64,000 nucleotides of DNA from Saccharibacillus sacchari DSM 19268. GTDB taxonomy: Bacteria; Bacillota; Bacilli; Paenibacillales; Paenibacillaceae. Every line of letters starts with the position of its first letter. Positions within the stretch are counted from its first letter, which is position 1. A model generated the notes under the pieces. It saw only the letters and a program-made list of their open reading frames with translations, had not been told where the DNA came from and ran no database searches. Position numbers and translations under genes: made by a program. Location of the stretch: the NCBI RefSeq assembly GCF_000585395.1, contig NZ_KK073875.1:1635774-1699773 (forward strand). Reading direction: 5' to 3'. This document shows, piece by piece, positions 16,415-25,449 of this stretch.

Positions 16415-18403
16415 CTCTACCGCCTGCTTTACGAGCCCCGCAAAAGCGTCCGCTCCCGCGGGAGTCAGATGCACGCCGTCCTCCGAGAAATAATCGTTAT
16501 GTCCCGCGCTGGCGCTGTACCAATCGATCAGCGAGACATTGTCGTAACGCTCGCACGCTTCCGTCAGGGAACGGTTCACGGTACGCTCCCAGGAGCGCGG
16601 AACTCTGACTGTCACGAGATAGACCTGCTCTTTGCCTTGCAGACTGTCCAATACTTCGTTCAGCTTTTTCGAATTGAACGAGCCGTTCGTACCCAGCTCG
16701 ATTACGACGCGGCCGCCCAGCTTTTGCCGACTTTCCAGCTGCGACAGCAGATCAGGGGCTTCCCACATTTGCCGCCCGACTTTACCGTCCACATGGACTT
16801 TCGCGATGCTTTCCTCCAAATAAGGCTTGGCGTCAAGAATCACCGAATCGCCGATAACGGTGTACGCCACTTTGTCCGCGTTAGCAGTTGGCTGCTCGCC
16901 CTGCGTCTCTTTCGAAGGTGCAGAAGCAGCCGGAGCCGAATGATTCGTTTTCTGCGGAGCAGGCGGCGTGCTATTGACCGAAGACCCCAGTCTGCTCGGC
17001 AAAGCTTGCTTGTTTCCCTGTTCCGCAGTCTTCACCGTTTCCTTGGAAGGAGCTGCCGCCTGCTCTTGCGGAGCAGAATCAGCCGCTACGGCCGCGATCT
17101 CAGGCTCCGGCGCATGAGTCATTCGAACCAAGGCAAGCACGATCAGCGCCGCGCTCATCAACGTAAACGTTCGGGAGAGTACGATACGGCCCGGACGGCG
17201 CCTGCCGCGCTTCCATAGACCGGATGCGAAGGCGCGGAATCCATGCCGGCGAATCGGATCTTCGATTACTTTTAACGATACAGCCGCCAATACGAATACA
17301 GCCAACAGTTGAAGCGCAACCCGAAGAAAATCAACCCCTCCCGTGTCCACGCTCGGCGTCGTTAAGACGATAACGGGATAATGCCACAGATACAACCCGT
17401 ACGAATGCCGCCCGATCCAACGCAAAGGCGCAATCCCGAACATGCGGGCCAGTACAGACGTCGGATGCGCCAATGCAGCGATAAGCAGCGCGGCAGCCAA
17501 GGCTTGCAGCGCCATGCCGCCCGTGTACAGCGCCGGGTCATACTCGCTTCCCGTCAGCATGACGTAGATCAGGAACGCCAAAGCCGCGGCTCCCGTCAAC
17601 TCCATCGCAATTCGTGCGCCGAGACTGATCGCGGAAGACAGCTTTTGACTCGGCCAGACCACAGCCAGCGCCGCCCCCGCAAGCAGTGCAAAAGCGCGCG
17701 TGTCCGTTCCGTAATAAACACGACTCGGATCGAGATCCGGGTTGTAGAATAACGCCATCATTTCCGCGGACAACAGCGCAAGTCCGATAATAAATACCAG
17801 CAGCGGTCCCTTTTTCTGCATCAATGGAACGAGCAGCAAAAGCAGCAGCGGCCATACGACATAAAATTGCTCCTCTACCGCCAGCGACCAGAAATGCCCG
17901 AACGGCGACGGAGGCCCGAAACTTTCAAAGTAAGAAACGTGATGAAAAATGTACCACCAATTGCTTATGTATAACGCCCCGGCTCCCAAGTCCCCGCGAA
18001 GCTCGGACAGTCGGCCCGGATCGGCGAAAAATAACCAAATCATAATAGCGGCCATCACGGCAAACATGCCGGGGAGAAGCCTTCTCGCCCGTCGAATATA
18101 GAAATCAGCGAGGTTGATGGAACCCGTGCTGTGCCATTGCGAAAGTAGAATGTCGGTAATCAAGTACCCCGATAACACAAAAAACAGCCCTACCCCGAAC
18201 AATCCTCCCGGCAGAAAACCGAGATCGAGGTGATAGGCGATCACCGCCAATACCGCAACGGCCCGAAGACCGTCCAATCCGTTCATATGCCGTCGACCGT
18301 CTTCGGCCTTCAGCTTCCCGGCCTTGCCGGGTCCATGAATATTCGGGGAATATAACGTCGCCCGATTCTTTGCATCTATCGTCTTGCCTGAAGTATTTTG
18401 CAT
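16391..18403 (-). CDS. OatA-like acyltransferase-3 / SGNH hydrolase fusion
   Basis: About 670 residues in two parts. The N-terminal ~370 residues form the acyltransferase-3 membrane domain, opening with NGLDGLRAVAVLAVIAYH and containing the FFVLSGYLIT and WSLAVEEQFY motifs. A Pro/Ala/Ser-rich linker follows, then an extracytoplasmic SGNH domain with GDSV (Ser 520), GTNG and DGVHLTP (Asp 642, His 645). This is the layout of peptidoglycan O-acetyltransferase OatA, which acetylates MurNAc and confers lysozyme resistance; other sugars are acetylated by related enzymes. Start uncertain: ATG at 18403 or an in-frame ATG at 18421. Confidence 0.85.
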   Translation of the reverse strand: MQNTSGKTIDAKNRATLYSPNIHGPGKAGKLKAEDGRRHMNGLDGLRAVAVLAVIAYHLDLGFLPGGLFGVGLFFVLSGYLITDILLSQWHSTGSINLADFYIRRARRLLPGMFAVMAAIMIWLFFADPGRLSELRGDLGAGALYISNWWYIFHHVSYFESFGPPSPFGHFWSLAVEEQFYVVWPLLLLLLVPLMQKKGPLLVFIIGLALLSAEMMALFYNPDLDPSRVYYGTDTRAFALLAGAALAVVWPSQKLSSAISLGARIAMELTGAAALAFLIYVMLTGSEYDPALYTGGMALQALAAALLIAALAHPTSVLARMFGIAPLRWIGRHSYGLYLWHYPVIVLTTPSVDTGGVDFLRVALQLLAVFVLAAVSLKVIEDPIRRHGFRAFASGLWKRGRRRPGRIVLSRTFTLMSAALIVLALVRMTHAPEPEIAAVAADSAPQEQAAAPSKETVKTAEQGNKQALPSRLGSSVNSTPPAPQKTNHSAPAASAPSKETQGEQPTANADKVAYTVIGDSVILDAKPYLEESIAKVHVDGKVGRQMWEAPDLLSQLESRQKLGGRVVIELGTNGSFNSKKLNEVLDSLQGKEQVYLVTVRVPRSWERTVNRSLTEACERYDNVSLIDWYSASAGHNDYFSEDGVHLTPAGADAFAGLVKQAVEKKAAIRS

Positions 18404-18676
18404 TCCTGCTGCACCTTTCATTTCCTGCTTATTTACACCGTTCAAATTATACGCTTGTCCGAAACGTTCAAAGCGAATAAAAGATGACAAAACGGAGTGA
18501 AAATCGTAACTTCCTTGCTTCCTGACTGCTTCCTATCGAAACGATACGTTCCATTGTACGCCTAAGATTCCGGCAAGCTCAAGTGCGGAGGCTTTTTTCG
18601 GTATTCCAGACTTGAACTTTAATATACCAAGTCACTTTCGCGCCAAGTTTAAAAAACATCTATACCTGATCGCAAT

Positions 18677-19306
18677 TCACTCACCGTTCGCAATCGGTTC
18701 GACTTGCGAGCCTTTGGGCACTTTGCCGTTTTGAAGTTGGCGAAGCGTATAGCCGAAGTCCATCTGGAAATGCGGATAATCGGGAAAACGATCCCAGTCG
18801 CCGCCCCAGTCAAAACCTAAAGCTTTCGCCAGTTCGACGACTTCCATCCAATCGGAACGGCCGTTGCCGTTGCGATCGACTTCCATGTCCCAGACTACGC
18901 CGCCGTTTCCGTCGCGTAGGGCAAAGTCGATGGCTAGGCCGTAATTATGGTAAGACTGGCCGCCTCGGGCGTTGGTGACGATGTTCCCCGAGTCTTCGCG
19001 TCCTTGGCGGAACAACCGATCCTGTTCCTCGCTGCTGCGGAAATCCGACGTGATCACAATTTCGATGCCCCGTTCGGCGGCTTGGGCGATCAGCGTATCG
19101 GTTTTGGCCCGCACCTCTGGATGGATGCCGACAATACGGCCTTCTTCTTCGTCCGGAACGTCCGGCACATAGCCGAAATACGCCAACCCTTTCCAAGCCG
19201 CGACCAGCAGGATCAGCAAAAAGACGATCGAAATCAAGGTCGTCTTTCCTCTTTTCTTTTTGCGTGCCGCTCTGCGAACCTTCGGCCTTGGCGCTGCCCC
19301 CGACAT
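18677..19306 (-). CDS. membrane-anchored M15 peptidase, CwlK-like L,D-endopeptidase
   Basis: A 209-residue protein with a basic N-terminus and one membrane anchor (residues about 22-44). The M15 zinc ligands are visible in SYHNYGLAIDF (His 120, Asp 127) and YPHFQ (His 179). An EF-hand-like loop DRNGNGRSDWME (144-155) precedes the last ligand, as also seen in CwlK-type enzymes. These cleave the L-Ala-D-Glu bond of the peptidoglycan stem peptide. The ATG at 19306 follows AGGAAGGGG. Monocistronic by layout, with a strong terminator separating it from the TraB gene upstream. Confidence 0.88.
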   Translation of the reverse strand: MSGAAPRPKVRRAARKKKRGKTTLISIVFLLILLVAAWKGLAYFGYVPDVPDEEEGRIVGIHPEVRAKTDTLIAQAAERGIEIVITSDFRSSEEQDRLFRQGREDSGNIVTNARGGQSYHNYGLAIDFALRDGNGGVVWDMEVDRNGNGRSDWMEVVELAKALGFDWGGDWDRFPDYPHFQMDFGYTLRQLQNGKVPKGSQVEPIANGE

Positions 19307-19404
19307 CGGTATGCCCCTTCCTTTTTCCGTACTTGTTCATCTTGAATTTATAACATTGCGGCAGGATAGAGGGCAAGTCGCGCTATTCTTTCAATTTGCG
19401 CATA

Positions 19405-19459
19405 AAAAAACGCCGATCGAACTCCTGATGCAGCATCAGGGAATCGATCGGCGTTTTTT
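19405..19459. terminator. strong bidirectional terminator
   Basis: AAAAAACGCCGATCGA (19405-19420) and TCGATCGGCGTTTTTT (19444-19459) are perfect 16-base arms, with a second perfect stem CTGATGC / GCATCAG at 19425-19439 in the loop. It terminates the TraB gene (minus). Confidence 0.85.
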
Positions 19460-19478
19460 GTTGTTTTGATTGATTTCT

Positions 19479-20699
19479 TTACTTGCGAGAAACGGTATAC
19501 CCTTTGTCCTCAAGCAGCTTGAGCACGCCGTCGTTGCCCAGATAATGCGCCGCGCCTACGACGATGAAATACTCTTCGGCTTTGCCGCTTTTCAGGTAGC
19601 CGTCGATCTTGTCCGCCATGCCGACGTTGCGATCAACCAGCAGGGCTTTGTAATATTCCGGATCCGCCGCGATGGACGTGGTCATCTCGAGCAGAGCCTT
19701 TTCGTCGCCGCTTTTCCACATTTCGGCCATCTCGTCCGTGCTGTCCACGACGGTATCGAAGCCTTCGATCGCCGCTTTCAGATTGCGTTCCTGAAGTTCG
19801 TCCGACAACCCGTTGAACATGCCGAGCTGGGATTCGTACGTTTCCAGTTCCAGCACCGGAATTTTGTTTTTGACCGCTTGTTGGATGAAATACAGATCAA
19901 TGCCCGATTCGGCTTCGTAGCCGGCTTCGCTCGTTTGCAGGCTGCCGATCGTCGTTTCGACCACCCATGGCTTGAATTGATCGAAAGCGTCGGCTTTGAG
20001 CCCGTTGGCTTTCAACAATTCGCCGAGTTCTTTGTACGTCTGCGCCGAGATATGGTCTTTCAGCGTTGTTCCGTCCGTGTAAGATCCCATCTCGAGCACC
20101 ATTTTTTGCTGCGCTTCGTCGGCCGCTTTGCTCACGTCGATCTCGACGCCCAAATAATCGGCTTCGGCGAACGCTTTTTCAAACTCGTCGCGCAGCGGAT
20201 AGAAGCTATCGTCCGCGATGTGCATCGAGCCGACCAGATAGACGGTCGTCGGGCCGTTTTTCACTTCCCATAGGAAACCGCGCGCCGCCTCGCCCGTTGC
20301 TTTCGAGACCAGCAGTACGGTGTTGGTCTGACGATCCCAGCGAACATCGTAGCCCGCTACTTCGGCCAGGGAACGCACCGGGATGAACGAGACGCCGCCG
20401 ATCAGCTGCGCTTTTTCTTTGAGCGTAACGGTATCGCCGTTCACGACGATGCGCACCGTTCCGTTTTTGACGTCTTGCAGCTTGCCGCCCAGCGCTTCGA
20501 CCGTCAGACGGACAGGCACGAGCGTGGTTCCTTTTTTGACAACCGCTTCGCCGTACGAATAATCGATCGCTTTGCCGTTCACTTGGATACTCGTATCCGG
20601 TGAGGATGCCACAGGCGCAGCTGCCAGGGCAGGAACCGAAGACGCGAACAAGCCGACGGAGACGGTCAGGGACAAGAGCATGTTTTTCCATGGTTTCAT
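19479..20699 (-). CDS. secreted TraB/GumN protein with copper-amine-oxidase-like N-domain
   Basis: A 406-residue secreted protein. Residues 1-27 form a signal peptide ending in ALA-A. Residues about 37-133 match the copper amine oxidase N-terminal-like domain common in Paenibacillus surface proteins (VNGKAIDY, VPVRLTVEALGG, FIPVRSLAEVAGY). Residues 145-406 are a TraB/GumN domain with GSMH (157-160) and the C-terminal GAAHYLGNDGV; the family resembles the Tiki/EreA superfamily of metal-dependent hydrolases or proteases. No function is established for this combination, but export and a wall- or substrate-binding N-domain are likely. ATG at 20699. Confidence 0.85.
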   Translation of the reverse strand: MKPWKNMLLSLTVSVGLFASSVPALAAAPVASSPDTSIQVNGKAIDYSYGEAVVKKGTTLVPVRLTVEALGGKLQDVKNGTVRIVVNGDTVTLKEKAQLIGGVSFIPVRSLAEVAGYDVRWDRQTNTVLLVSKATGEAARGFLWEVKNGPTTVYLVGSMHIADDSFYPLRDEFEKAFAEADYLGVEIDVSKAADEAQQKMVLEMGSYTDGTTLKDHISAQTYKELGELLKANGLKADAFDQFKPWVVETTIGSLQTSEAGYEAESGIDLYFIQQAVKNKIPVLELETYESQLGMFNGLSDELQERNLKAAIEGFDTVVDSTDEMAEMWKSGDEKALLEMTTSIAADPEYYKALLVDRNVGMADKIDGYLKSGKAEEYFIVVGAAHYLGNDGVLKLLEDKGYTVSRK

Positions 20700-20906
20700 G
20701 TAGGTAGGTTCTCCTTAAAAGTGGGATATGAACAAACAGTTGTCTTGCCTACTCTTTACCTTTTACCCAGATTCGCGCAAAAAGTCGCAGGCTTCTTATT
20801 TCAAAACATGACGGACATTTACAAAAAAGCCCTTGCCCTTTAGACTATCTGAAACAGACTTGTCGAAATACTCAATCTATTCGCCGGATAAAGGAGATTT
20901 ACGAGA

Positions 20907-21374
20907 ATGAGCACGTTAAGCACGGATGAACGATTCATGAAAAAAGCGATCGAGGTCGCGCTGCAAGCTCGTCAAGAAGGCAACGAACCTTTCGGCGCGG
21001 TGCTGGTCAAAAACGGCGAGATCGTGATGATCGGGGAAAACCGAATTCATACCTTCAGCGATCCGACGCATCATGCGGAACTCGGGCTGATTCGGCAGTA
21101 TTGCACGGAGCAGCAGATTTTCGACCTGAGCGAGTACACGCTGTACACCAGCTGCGAACCGTGCGTCATGTGCTCGGGCGCGATGGTCTGGTCGAATCTG
21201 GGACGGATGGTGTACAGCGTCTCCCACGACCAACTTGCGGAGATCGCGGGCGGCAATATCATGATCGCGTCCAAAGAAGTATTCGAGAAAAGCCCGCAGC
21301 GACCGGAATTGACGGAAAAGGTATTGAACGAAGAAGGGCTGAAGGTGTTCGAGGGGTATCGCTTTTCGTCTTGA
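20907..21374 (+). CDS. nucleoside/nucleobase deaminase (guanine deaminase-like)
   Basis: A 155-residue zinc-dependent cytidine-deaminase-fold enzyme. The zinc ligands and catalytic glutamate appear as HAE (56-58) and PCVMC (85-89). The family includes guanine deaminase GuaD, the tRNA adenosine deaminase TadA and related nucleoside deaminases; the C-terminal lineage here (IMIASKEVFEKS) looks unlike TadA, and the neighbourhood (adenine deaminase next) favours purine-base or nucleoside deamination. The exact substrate is an inference. ATG at 20907 follows AAAGGAG. Its stop codon overlaps the -35 box of the next promoter. Confidence 0.8.
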   Translation: MSTLSTDERFMKKAIEVALQARQEGNEPFGAVLVKNGEIVMIGENRIHTFSDPTHHAELGLIRQYCTEQQIFDLSEYTLYTSCEPCVMCSGAMVWSNLGRMVYSVSHDQLAEIAGGNIMIASKEVFEKSPQRPELTEKVLNEEGLKVFEGYRFSS

Positions 21375-21399
21375 GGTTTGCGACGCGGCTTGATATAAT
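21371..21399 (+). promoter_or_regulatory. promoter of the adenine deaminase leader
   Basis: TTGAGG (21371-21376), 17 bases, TATAAT (21394-21399). Transcription would start about 20 bases before the riboswitch aptamer. The -35 box includes the stop codon of the upstream deaminase. Confidence 0.75.
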
Positions 21400-21425
21400 C
21401 GTCCCTAATCGATCACCGCGAAAAA

Positions 21426-21572
21426 TTGCATACGCGTATAACTCCGTAGATAAGGTACGGGGGGCTCTACCGGAAACCGTAAAGTTCCGATTACAAACAA
21501 ATGCATGCCTGGCAGGCGTGTTTTCGAGCGGTTGAAATCCGTTCGCATTTGCTTTGTGATCGGGATTTTTTT
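21426..21572 (+). promoter_or_regulatory. adenine-type purine riboswitch with overlapping terminator
   Basis: The aptamer (about 21434-21497) has the purine-riboswitch landmarks in order: GTATAA, loop GATAAGG, junction CTCTACC, loop CCGTAAA and closing GATTAC. The base after GA is T (U in RNA), the specificity position that selects adenine rather than guanine. The right side of the aptamer and following bases (from 21484) can pair with GCATTTGCTTTGTGATCGGG (21545-21564), followed by seven T, forming a terminator. Ligand binding would sequester that strand and allow read-through: an ON switch. The P1 stem is short, which is a caveat. Confidence 0.85.
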
Positions 21573-21614
21573 ATTGTTTAACCCACCCTAATCACGCGGA
21601 AAAGGAGCCTGTGC

Positions 21615-23423
21615 ATGTCAACGAACCTTTCAGCTTTAAGCAAACGAATCGAGGTCGCGGCCAAACGTGTTCATGCCGACCTTGTTGTCAAAAACGGAAC
21701 CATCGTCAATGTATTTACCGGCGAAATGATGCAAGGCGATATCGCTGTCGTCGACGGGATGATCGCGGGCATCGGCTCGTACGAAGGACGCGAAACCATC
21801 GACGCGAACGGACGCATCGTCGTGCCGGGCTTTATCGACGGTCACGTCCATATCGAGAGCACGATGCTGCTGCCTTCGGAATTCGCCAAAGTCTCGCTGC
21901 GCCACGGCGTGACTGCCGTCGTCACCGATCCGCACGAGATCGCCAACGTCGCGGGCGCGGACGGCATTCAATATCTGCTCGACGACGCCGAAGAGGTTCC
22001 GTTGGACCTGTTCGTCATGCTTCCTTCCTGCGTACCCGCAACCCCGACCGAAAACAACGGCGCGGTGCTGGATGCCGATAAGCTCGCGCCTTTCCTCTCG
22101 GACCCCCGCGTGTTGGGACTGGCCGAGGTGATGGACTTCCCTTCCGTCGCAAACGGCAGTCCGGATATGCTGGCCAAACTGGACGCGATCCGCTCCGGCG
22201 GCGGGTTGATCGACGGCCATGCCGCAGGAATCGGGCGCGAGGATCTGAACATTTATAGGGCTGCGGATATCCGTACCGATCACGAAGCGGTGAATGTCGA
22301 GGAAGCGCGGAATCGTCTGGAACTGGGCATGTATCTCATGATCCGTGAAGGCACCGTGGCGAAAGACTTGAAGGCGCTGCTGCCTGCGATCACGTCTCGC
22401 AACTCGCGCCGCTGCCTGTTCGTGACCGACGACGTGCTGCTGGATGATCTGATCGAGATCGGCAGCATCGACCATTGCGTTCGGTTGGCGATTGGAGAAG
22501 GACTTGATCCGATAACGGCCGTGCAGATGGCGACATTGAACGCTGCCGAATGCTTCGGTCTGCGTCATCTCGGGGCGGTCGCTCCGGGATATCAGGCGGA
22601 CTTCCTGCTGCTTGACGATCTGAACGACGTGAAGATTCACCAGGTGTATAAAAAAGGGCTTTGCGTGTTCGATCAAAAAAAAGAACCGAAGTTGGTTCCC
22701 GAACCGGACGAGAACGGCGAAGATACGACGGTTCCTTGGTGGCTTCAGTCGCGGCAGCCGATCGCTGCCCCCGATCCCGAACCGCGAATCGAACTTCCTT
22801 CCCTTAATGCCAAGCCTGTTGAGATCGAAGATATCGCGATTGCGCTGCCTTCTGGATCTCCGCAATGTCATGTCATCGAAGTCGTGCCGGGCAGTCTGAT
22901 CACGCAGCGGAGTGTTCAGGTCGTGAAGGAGCAAGGCGGATTTTTCCAACCTTCCATCGAACAGGATCTGCTTAAAATGGTAGTCGTCGAGCGGCATCGG
23001 GCGACCGGAAATGTCGGGGCTGCGATTGTGCGAGGGTTCGGGTTGAAGCGCGGGGCAATTGCGACGACAGTGGCGCATGATTCGCACAATATCGTGGCGG
23101 TCGGGGCGTCGGATGCGGATATCGTGGCGGCGATCGAGCATGTTGTCGCGTTAAACGGCGGGCTGGTTGTTGTCGAAGACGAGAAACTAATTGCGTCGTT
23201 GGCGCTGCCCGTGGGTGGATTGATGTCGGACAAGCCTTATCAGGATGTGTATGCGACGATGCGAGAAGTGAATCGTGTACTGCCTCGATTGGGCGCTTCG
23301 GAAGAATTTAATTTATTTTTGATGTTGTCGTTTTTGACGCTGACGGTGATTCCGGAGTTGAAGGTGACGGATCAGGGGTTGTATGAGTTTTCGTCAAACT
23401 CTTATATTAACGTAGTAGTGTAA
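21615..23423 (+). CDS. ade: adenine deaminase
   Basis: A 602-residue amidohydrolase. The metal motif FIDGHVHIEST (His 77, His 79) and the family segments VVTDPHEIANVAG, EVMDFPSV, LIDGHAAG and FVTDDV identify adenine deaminase (AdeC/Ade), which converts adenine to hypoxanthine with release of ammonia using Mn or Fe. The C-terminal ~180 residues form the conserved domain with GGLMSDKP typical of this enzyme. Start ATG 21615 behind AAAGGAG. Expression is predicted to be induced by adenine through the riboswitch immediately upstream, so the enzyme's substrate would activate its own breakdown. Full length for the family. Confidence 0.95.
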   Translation: MSTNLSALSKRIEVAAKRVHADLVVKNGTIVNVFTGEMMQGDIAVVDGMIAGIGSYEGRETIDANGRIVVPGFIDGHVHIESTMLLPSEFAKVSLRHGVTAVVTDPHEIANVAGADGIQYLLDDAEEVPLDLFVMLPSCVPATPTENNGAVLDADKLAPFLSDPRVLGLAEVMDFPSVANGSPDMLAKLDAIRSGGGLIDGHAAGIGREDLNIYRAADIRTDHEAVNVEEARNRLELGMYLMIREGTVAKDLKALLPAITSRNSRRCLFVTDDVLLDDLIEIGSIDHCVRLAIGEGLDPITAVQMATLNAAECFGLRHLGAVAPGYQADFLLLDDLNDVKIHQVYKKGLCVFDQKKEPKLVPEPDENGEDTTVPWWLQSRQPIAAPDPEPRIELPSLNAKPVEIEDIAIALPSGSPQCHVIEVVPGSLITQRSVQVVKEQGGFFQPSIEQDLLKMVVVERHRATGNVGAAIVRGFGLKRGAIATTVAHDSHNIVAVGASDADIVAAIEHVVALNGGLVVVEDEKLIASLALPVGGLMSDKPYQDVYATMREVNRVLPRLGASEEFNLFLMLSFLTLTVIPELKVTDQGLYEFSSNSYINVVV

Positions 23424-23428
23424 AATGA

Positions 23429-23556
23429 GGCGCTGCGGGAGGGATTCGTTTCGATCGCGTGTTGACTTTGGGAAGCTGATTGAATTTTATAAGGAAGCTT
23501 CCCAAAGTCAAAGGCGAACGCTAACGCTTCTACACTGAATCCCTCCCTCCGCTGGG
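23429..23556 (+). repeat. nested-hairpin repeat, family A copy 4
   Basis: Begins GGCGCTGCGGGAGGGATTC and ends GAATCCCTCCCTCCGCTGGG, with inner stem GACTTTGGGAAGC / GCTTCCCAAAGTC followed at once by AAAGGCG (CAAAGGCG). It follows the adenine deaminase stop by six bases and may act as its terminator. Confidence 0.8.
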
Positions 23557-23581
23557 TTTGACGACTAGTGGTGGGTAGAAG

Positions 23582-23618
23582 AAAGGCCGTTCCCAATGAA
23601 TTTGGGAACGGCCTCTTT
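23582..23618. terminator. bidirectional terminator
   Basis: AGGCCGTTCCCAA (23584-23596) pairs with TTGGGAACGGCCT (23602-23614), followed by a short T-rich tract. Lies between the convergent ade and yitT genes. Confidence 0.7.
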
Positions 23619-23716
23619 GCGGTGCAAGTTCTACGGGCTCTACAAAATTATAGGCGAAATGTGCGTTTGCAACGCTGTTTCGCGATAAGCTTTGCATGGT
23701 TGCAAAGTGTAAGAGC

Positions 23717-24592
23717 TTAGTGGATGTCTTTTTTCTTGAAATTACCGCCTCTGACTTCGGCGACGTCGTAGACGACGACGAAAGCGTTGGGGTCGATTTC
23801 GTGGATGATTTCTTTGATTTTGCTTTCTTCCATCCGGTTGATGACGCAGGTGATTTCTTTGAATTGTTCATTGCTGTATCCGCCGTAAGCGTCGGAATAG
23901 GTCGCGCCGCGGCCGAGGCGGTCGCGGATCGTTTCGACCATGATCTCCGGTTGGTTGGTGATGATTTTGAACGTTTTGGAGCCGCTGAGACCTTCTTCGA
24001 CGATGTGAATGACCTTGGAAGCGATAAAGTAAGCAAGAGCCGACAGGATCGCGCCTTGCAGGCCGAAGACGAAAGACACGACGACGAACACGAAGGTGTT
24101 CAGGAACAGGATCAGGTCACTTGTACCGAAAGGCAGCTTGCGGGACAACAGGACGGCCAGCATGTCGATCCCGTCGAGCGCGCCGCCGTTACGCAGGGCC
24201 AGACCCATGCCGGTACCGATGATGATACCGCCGACGACGGTGACGAGCAGCGTATCGCCTTCGATGATCGTCGGAACGTGGTGCATCAGGCTCGCGCTGA
24301 TCGCGAGTGCCGCAATGCCGACGATGGAGTACAAAGCGAAGCTTTTCCCGATCTGCTTGTAGCCGAGCCACACGAACGGGATATTGATGATACCGATCAG
24401 AAGGCCGAGCGGCAGGCCGAACAACTGGGAACCCACGATGCTCAGGCCGGTCACGCCGCCATCCGACACTCGGTTGGGAATGAGTACGGCTTCAAGGCCA
24501 TACGCGGTAATAACGGCACCGATCACAATCAACAACACTCTGGAAAAAATCTTCAACAGCTTGTTTTTCTTGGACGTTTTTTCTTGCCCCAT
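23717..24592 (-). CDS. YitT-family membrane protein (DUF161/DUF2179)
   Basis: A 291-residue protein: about five hydrophobic segments (residues ~15-200) of the YitT membrane domain, with the family signatures PNRVSDGGVTGLS and RNGGALDGIDMLA, then a cytoplasmic DUF2179 domain ending in AFVVVYDVAEVRGG. I chose the ATG 24590-24592 behind GGGGGAAGC over an upstream in-frame start. Several paralogues are usual in Bacillus and Paenibacillus; transport of a small molecule is suspected but unproved. Confidence 0.88.
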   Translation of the reverse strand: MGQEKTSKKNKLLKIFSRVLLIVIGAVITAYGLEAVLIPNRVSDGGVTGLSIVGSQLFGLPLGLLIGIINIPFVWLGYKQIGKSFALYSIVGIAALAISASLMHHVPTIIEGDTLLVTVVGGIIIGTGMGLALRNGGALDGIDMLAVLLSRKLPFGTSDLILFLNTFVFVVVSFVFGLQGAILSALAYFIASKVIHIVEEGLSGSKTFKIITNQPEIMVETIRDRLGRGATYSDAYGGYSNEQFKEITCVINRMEESKIKEIIHEIDPNAFVVVYDVAEVRGGNFKKKDIH

Positions 24593-24660
24593 GCTTGCTT
24601 CCCCCTTTGAAAAAAACACTATCCTCTAGTTTATACCAACCGCCGCAAATTCGGCAAATC

Positions 24661-24698
24661 AAAACGGGACGTTTTTGCCGATCCGACAAACCGTCCCG
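24661..24698 (-). terminator. terminator of the GNAT gene
   Basis: ACGGGACG (24664-24671) pairs with CGTCCCG (24692-24698); on the minus strand the stem runs into TTTTGATTT. Confidence 0.6.
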
Positions 24699-24711
24699 CC
24701 TCCTTTTGCCA

Positions 24712-25122
24712 TTAATAGAAACGCTCCATCACCACGTACTCTTGACCGCCTTTGTTAAACACGACCTGCGTTTGCTCCAGCCCGAATTTCTCGTAAAACG
24801 ATACTTTGTTGCTTCTGGCATTGCAGCAGATATGCTTCACGCCTTTGCGTTTCGCTTCGTTCAGTACATGGGTCAACAGCTTGCTGCCGCAGCCTTCGCC
24901 CTGCCGATCCGCCAACGTGGCAAGCTTGCGGAACTGAGCGTCCTTCCCTTGCACGAACAGCGACACGACCGAGATCACTTCTTTTCCATCGAACAATCCG
25001 TAATGAATCCCTTCATCGTCGTCCGGCAGCTTGATGTAATCAAACTCTTCCTGCGGCCACATGACCTGATGACGCAACTGCCATACTTGTTCTTTGGTTA
25101 TTACCTTGACTCCCACTTTCAA
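24712..25122 (-). CDS. GNAT N-acetyltransferase
   Basis: A 136-residue GNAT with the acetyl-CoA loop in LATLADRQGEGCGSKLL (RQGEGCGS) and a C-terminal NARSNKVSFYEKFGLEQ segment. Start: TTG at 25120-25122 with GAGG six bases upstream; no ATG fits. The acceptor substrate is unknown. It stands alone, with a terminator just downstream. Confidence 0.82.
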   Translation of the reverse strand: MKVGVKVITKEQVWQLRHQVMWPQEEFDYIKLPDDDEGIHYGLFDGKEVISVVSLFVQGKDAQFRKLATLADRQGEGCGSKLLTHVLNEAKRKGVKHICCNARSNKVSFYEKFGLEQTQVVFNKGGQEYVVMERFY

Positions 25123-25304
25123 TCAAACCTCGCATTCGAATAAATAGACTTGTTTAAAATAAAAAAGGACGCAACTTGCTTACCCTGCTTTTACGGATAA
25201 GAAGGCGACCGGTTTCAGTTTCATCCTGCATTGTACCATTTGTGCGGGAAATGTGAGAGGGGTGGAATGTAAAATTTTCTGAAGCCACTACAACTTTCCT
25301 ACAA

Positions 25305-25396
25305 AGAGAATCCACGAGAGTTTCGAGCATTGGGCACTGGATACGATCGTATCCAACCAGAGTAAAAGCAAGGCATGTATCGCGGCATTCATGAAT
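25305..25396 (+). pseudogene. IS30-family transposase fragment
   Basis: In the frame beginning near 25309 the sequence reads ESFEHWALDTIVSNQSKSKA then CIAAFMN, matching the first catalytic-Asp region of IS30-type transposases (consensus HWE-DTV-S--GKS). No start, no flanking transposase remains. A related relic is at 60425. It lies in the 327-base spacer 25123-25449, which holds no other feature I can support; the perfect 18-base palindrome at 25338-25355 is part of this fragment. Confidence 0.65.
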
Positions 25397-25449
25397 TGTT
25401 GTTTATATGCAGCATTGGCGAAGACAACTGAACGATAAGTCCGATGTCG

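Noticed and set aside
25338-25355. 18-base perfect palindrome as an operator
   Set aside because: It lies within an IS30 transposase relic and encodes part of its LDTIVS motif, so palindromy is probably incidental.
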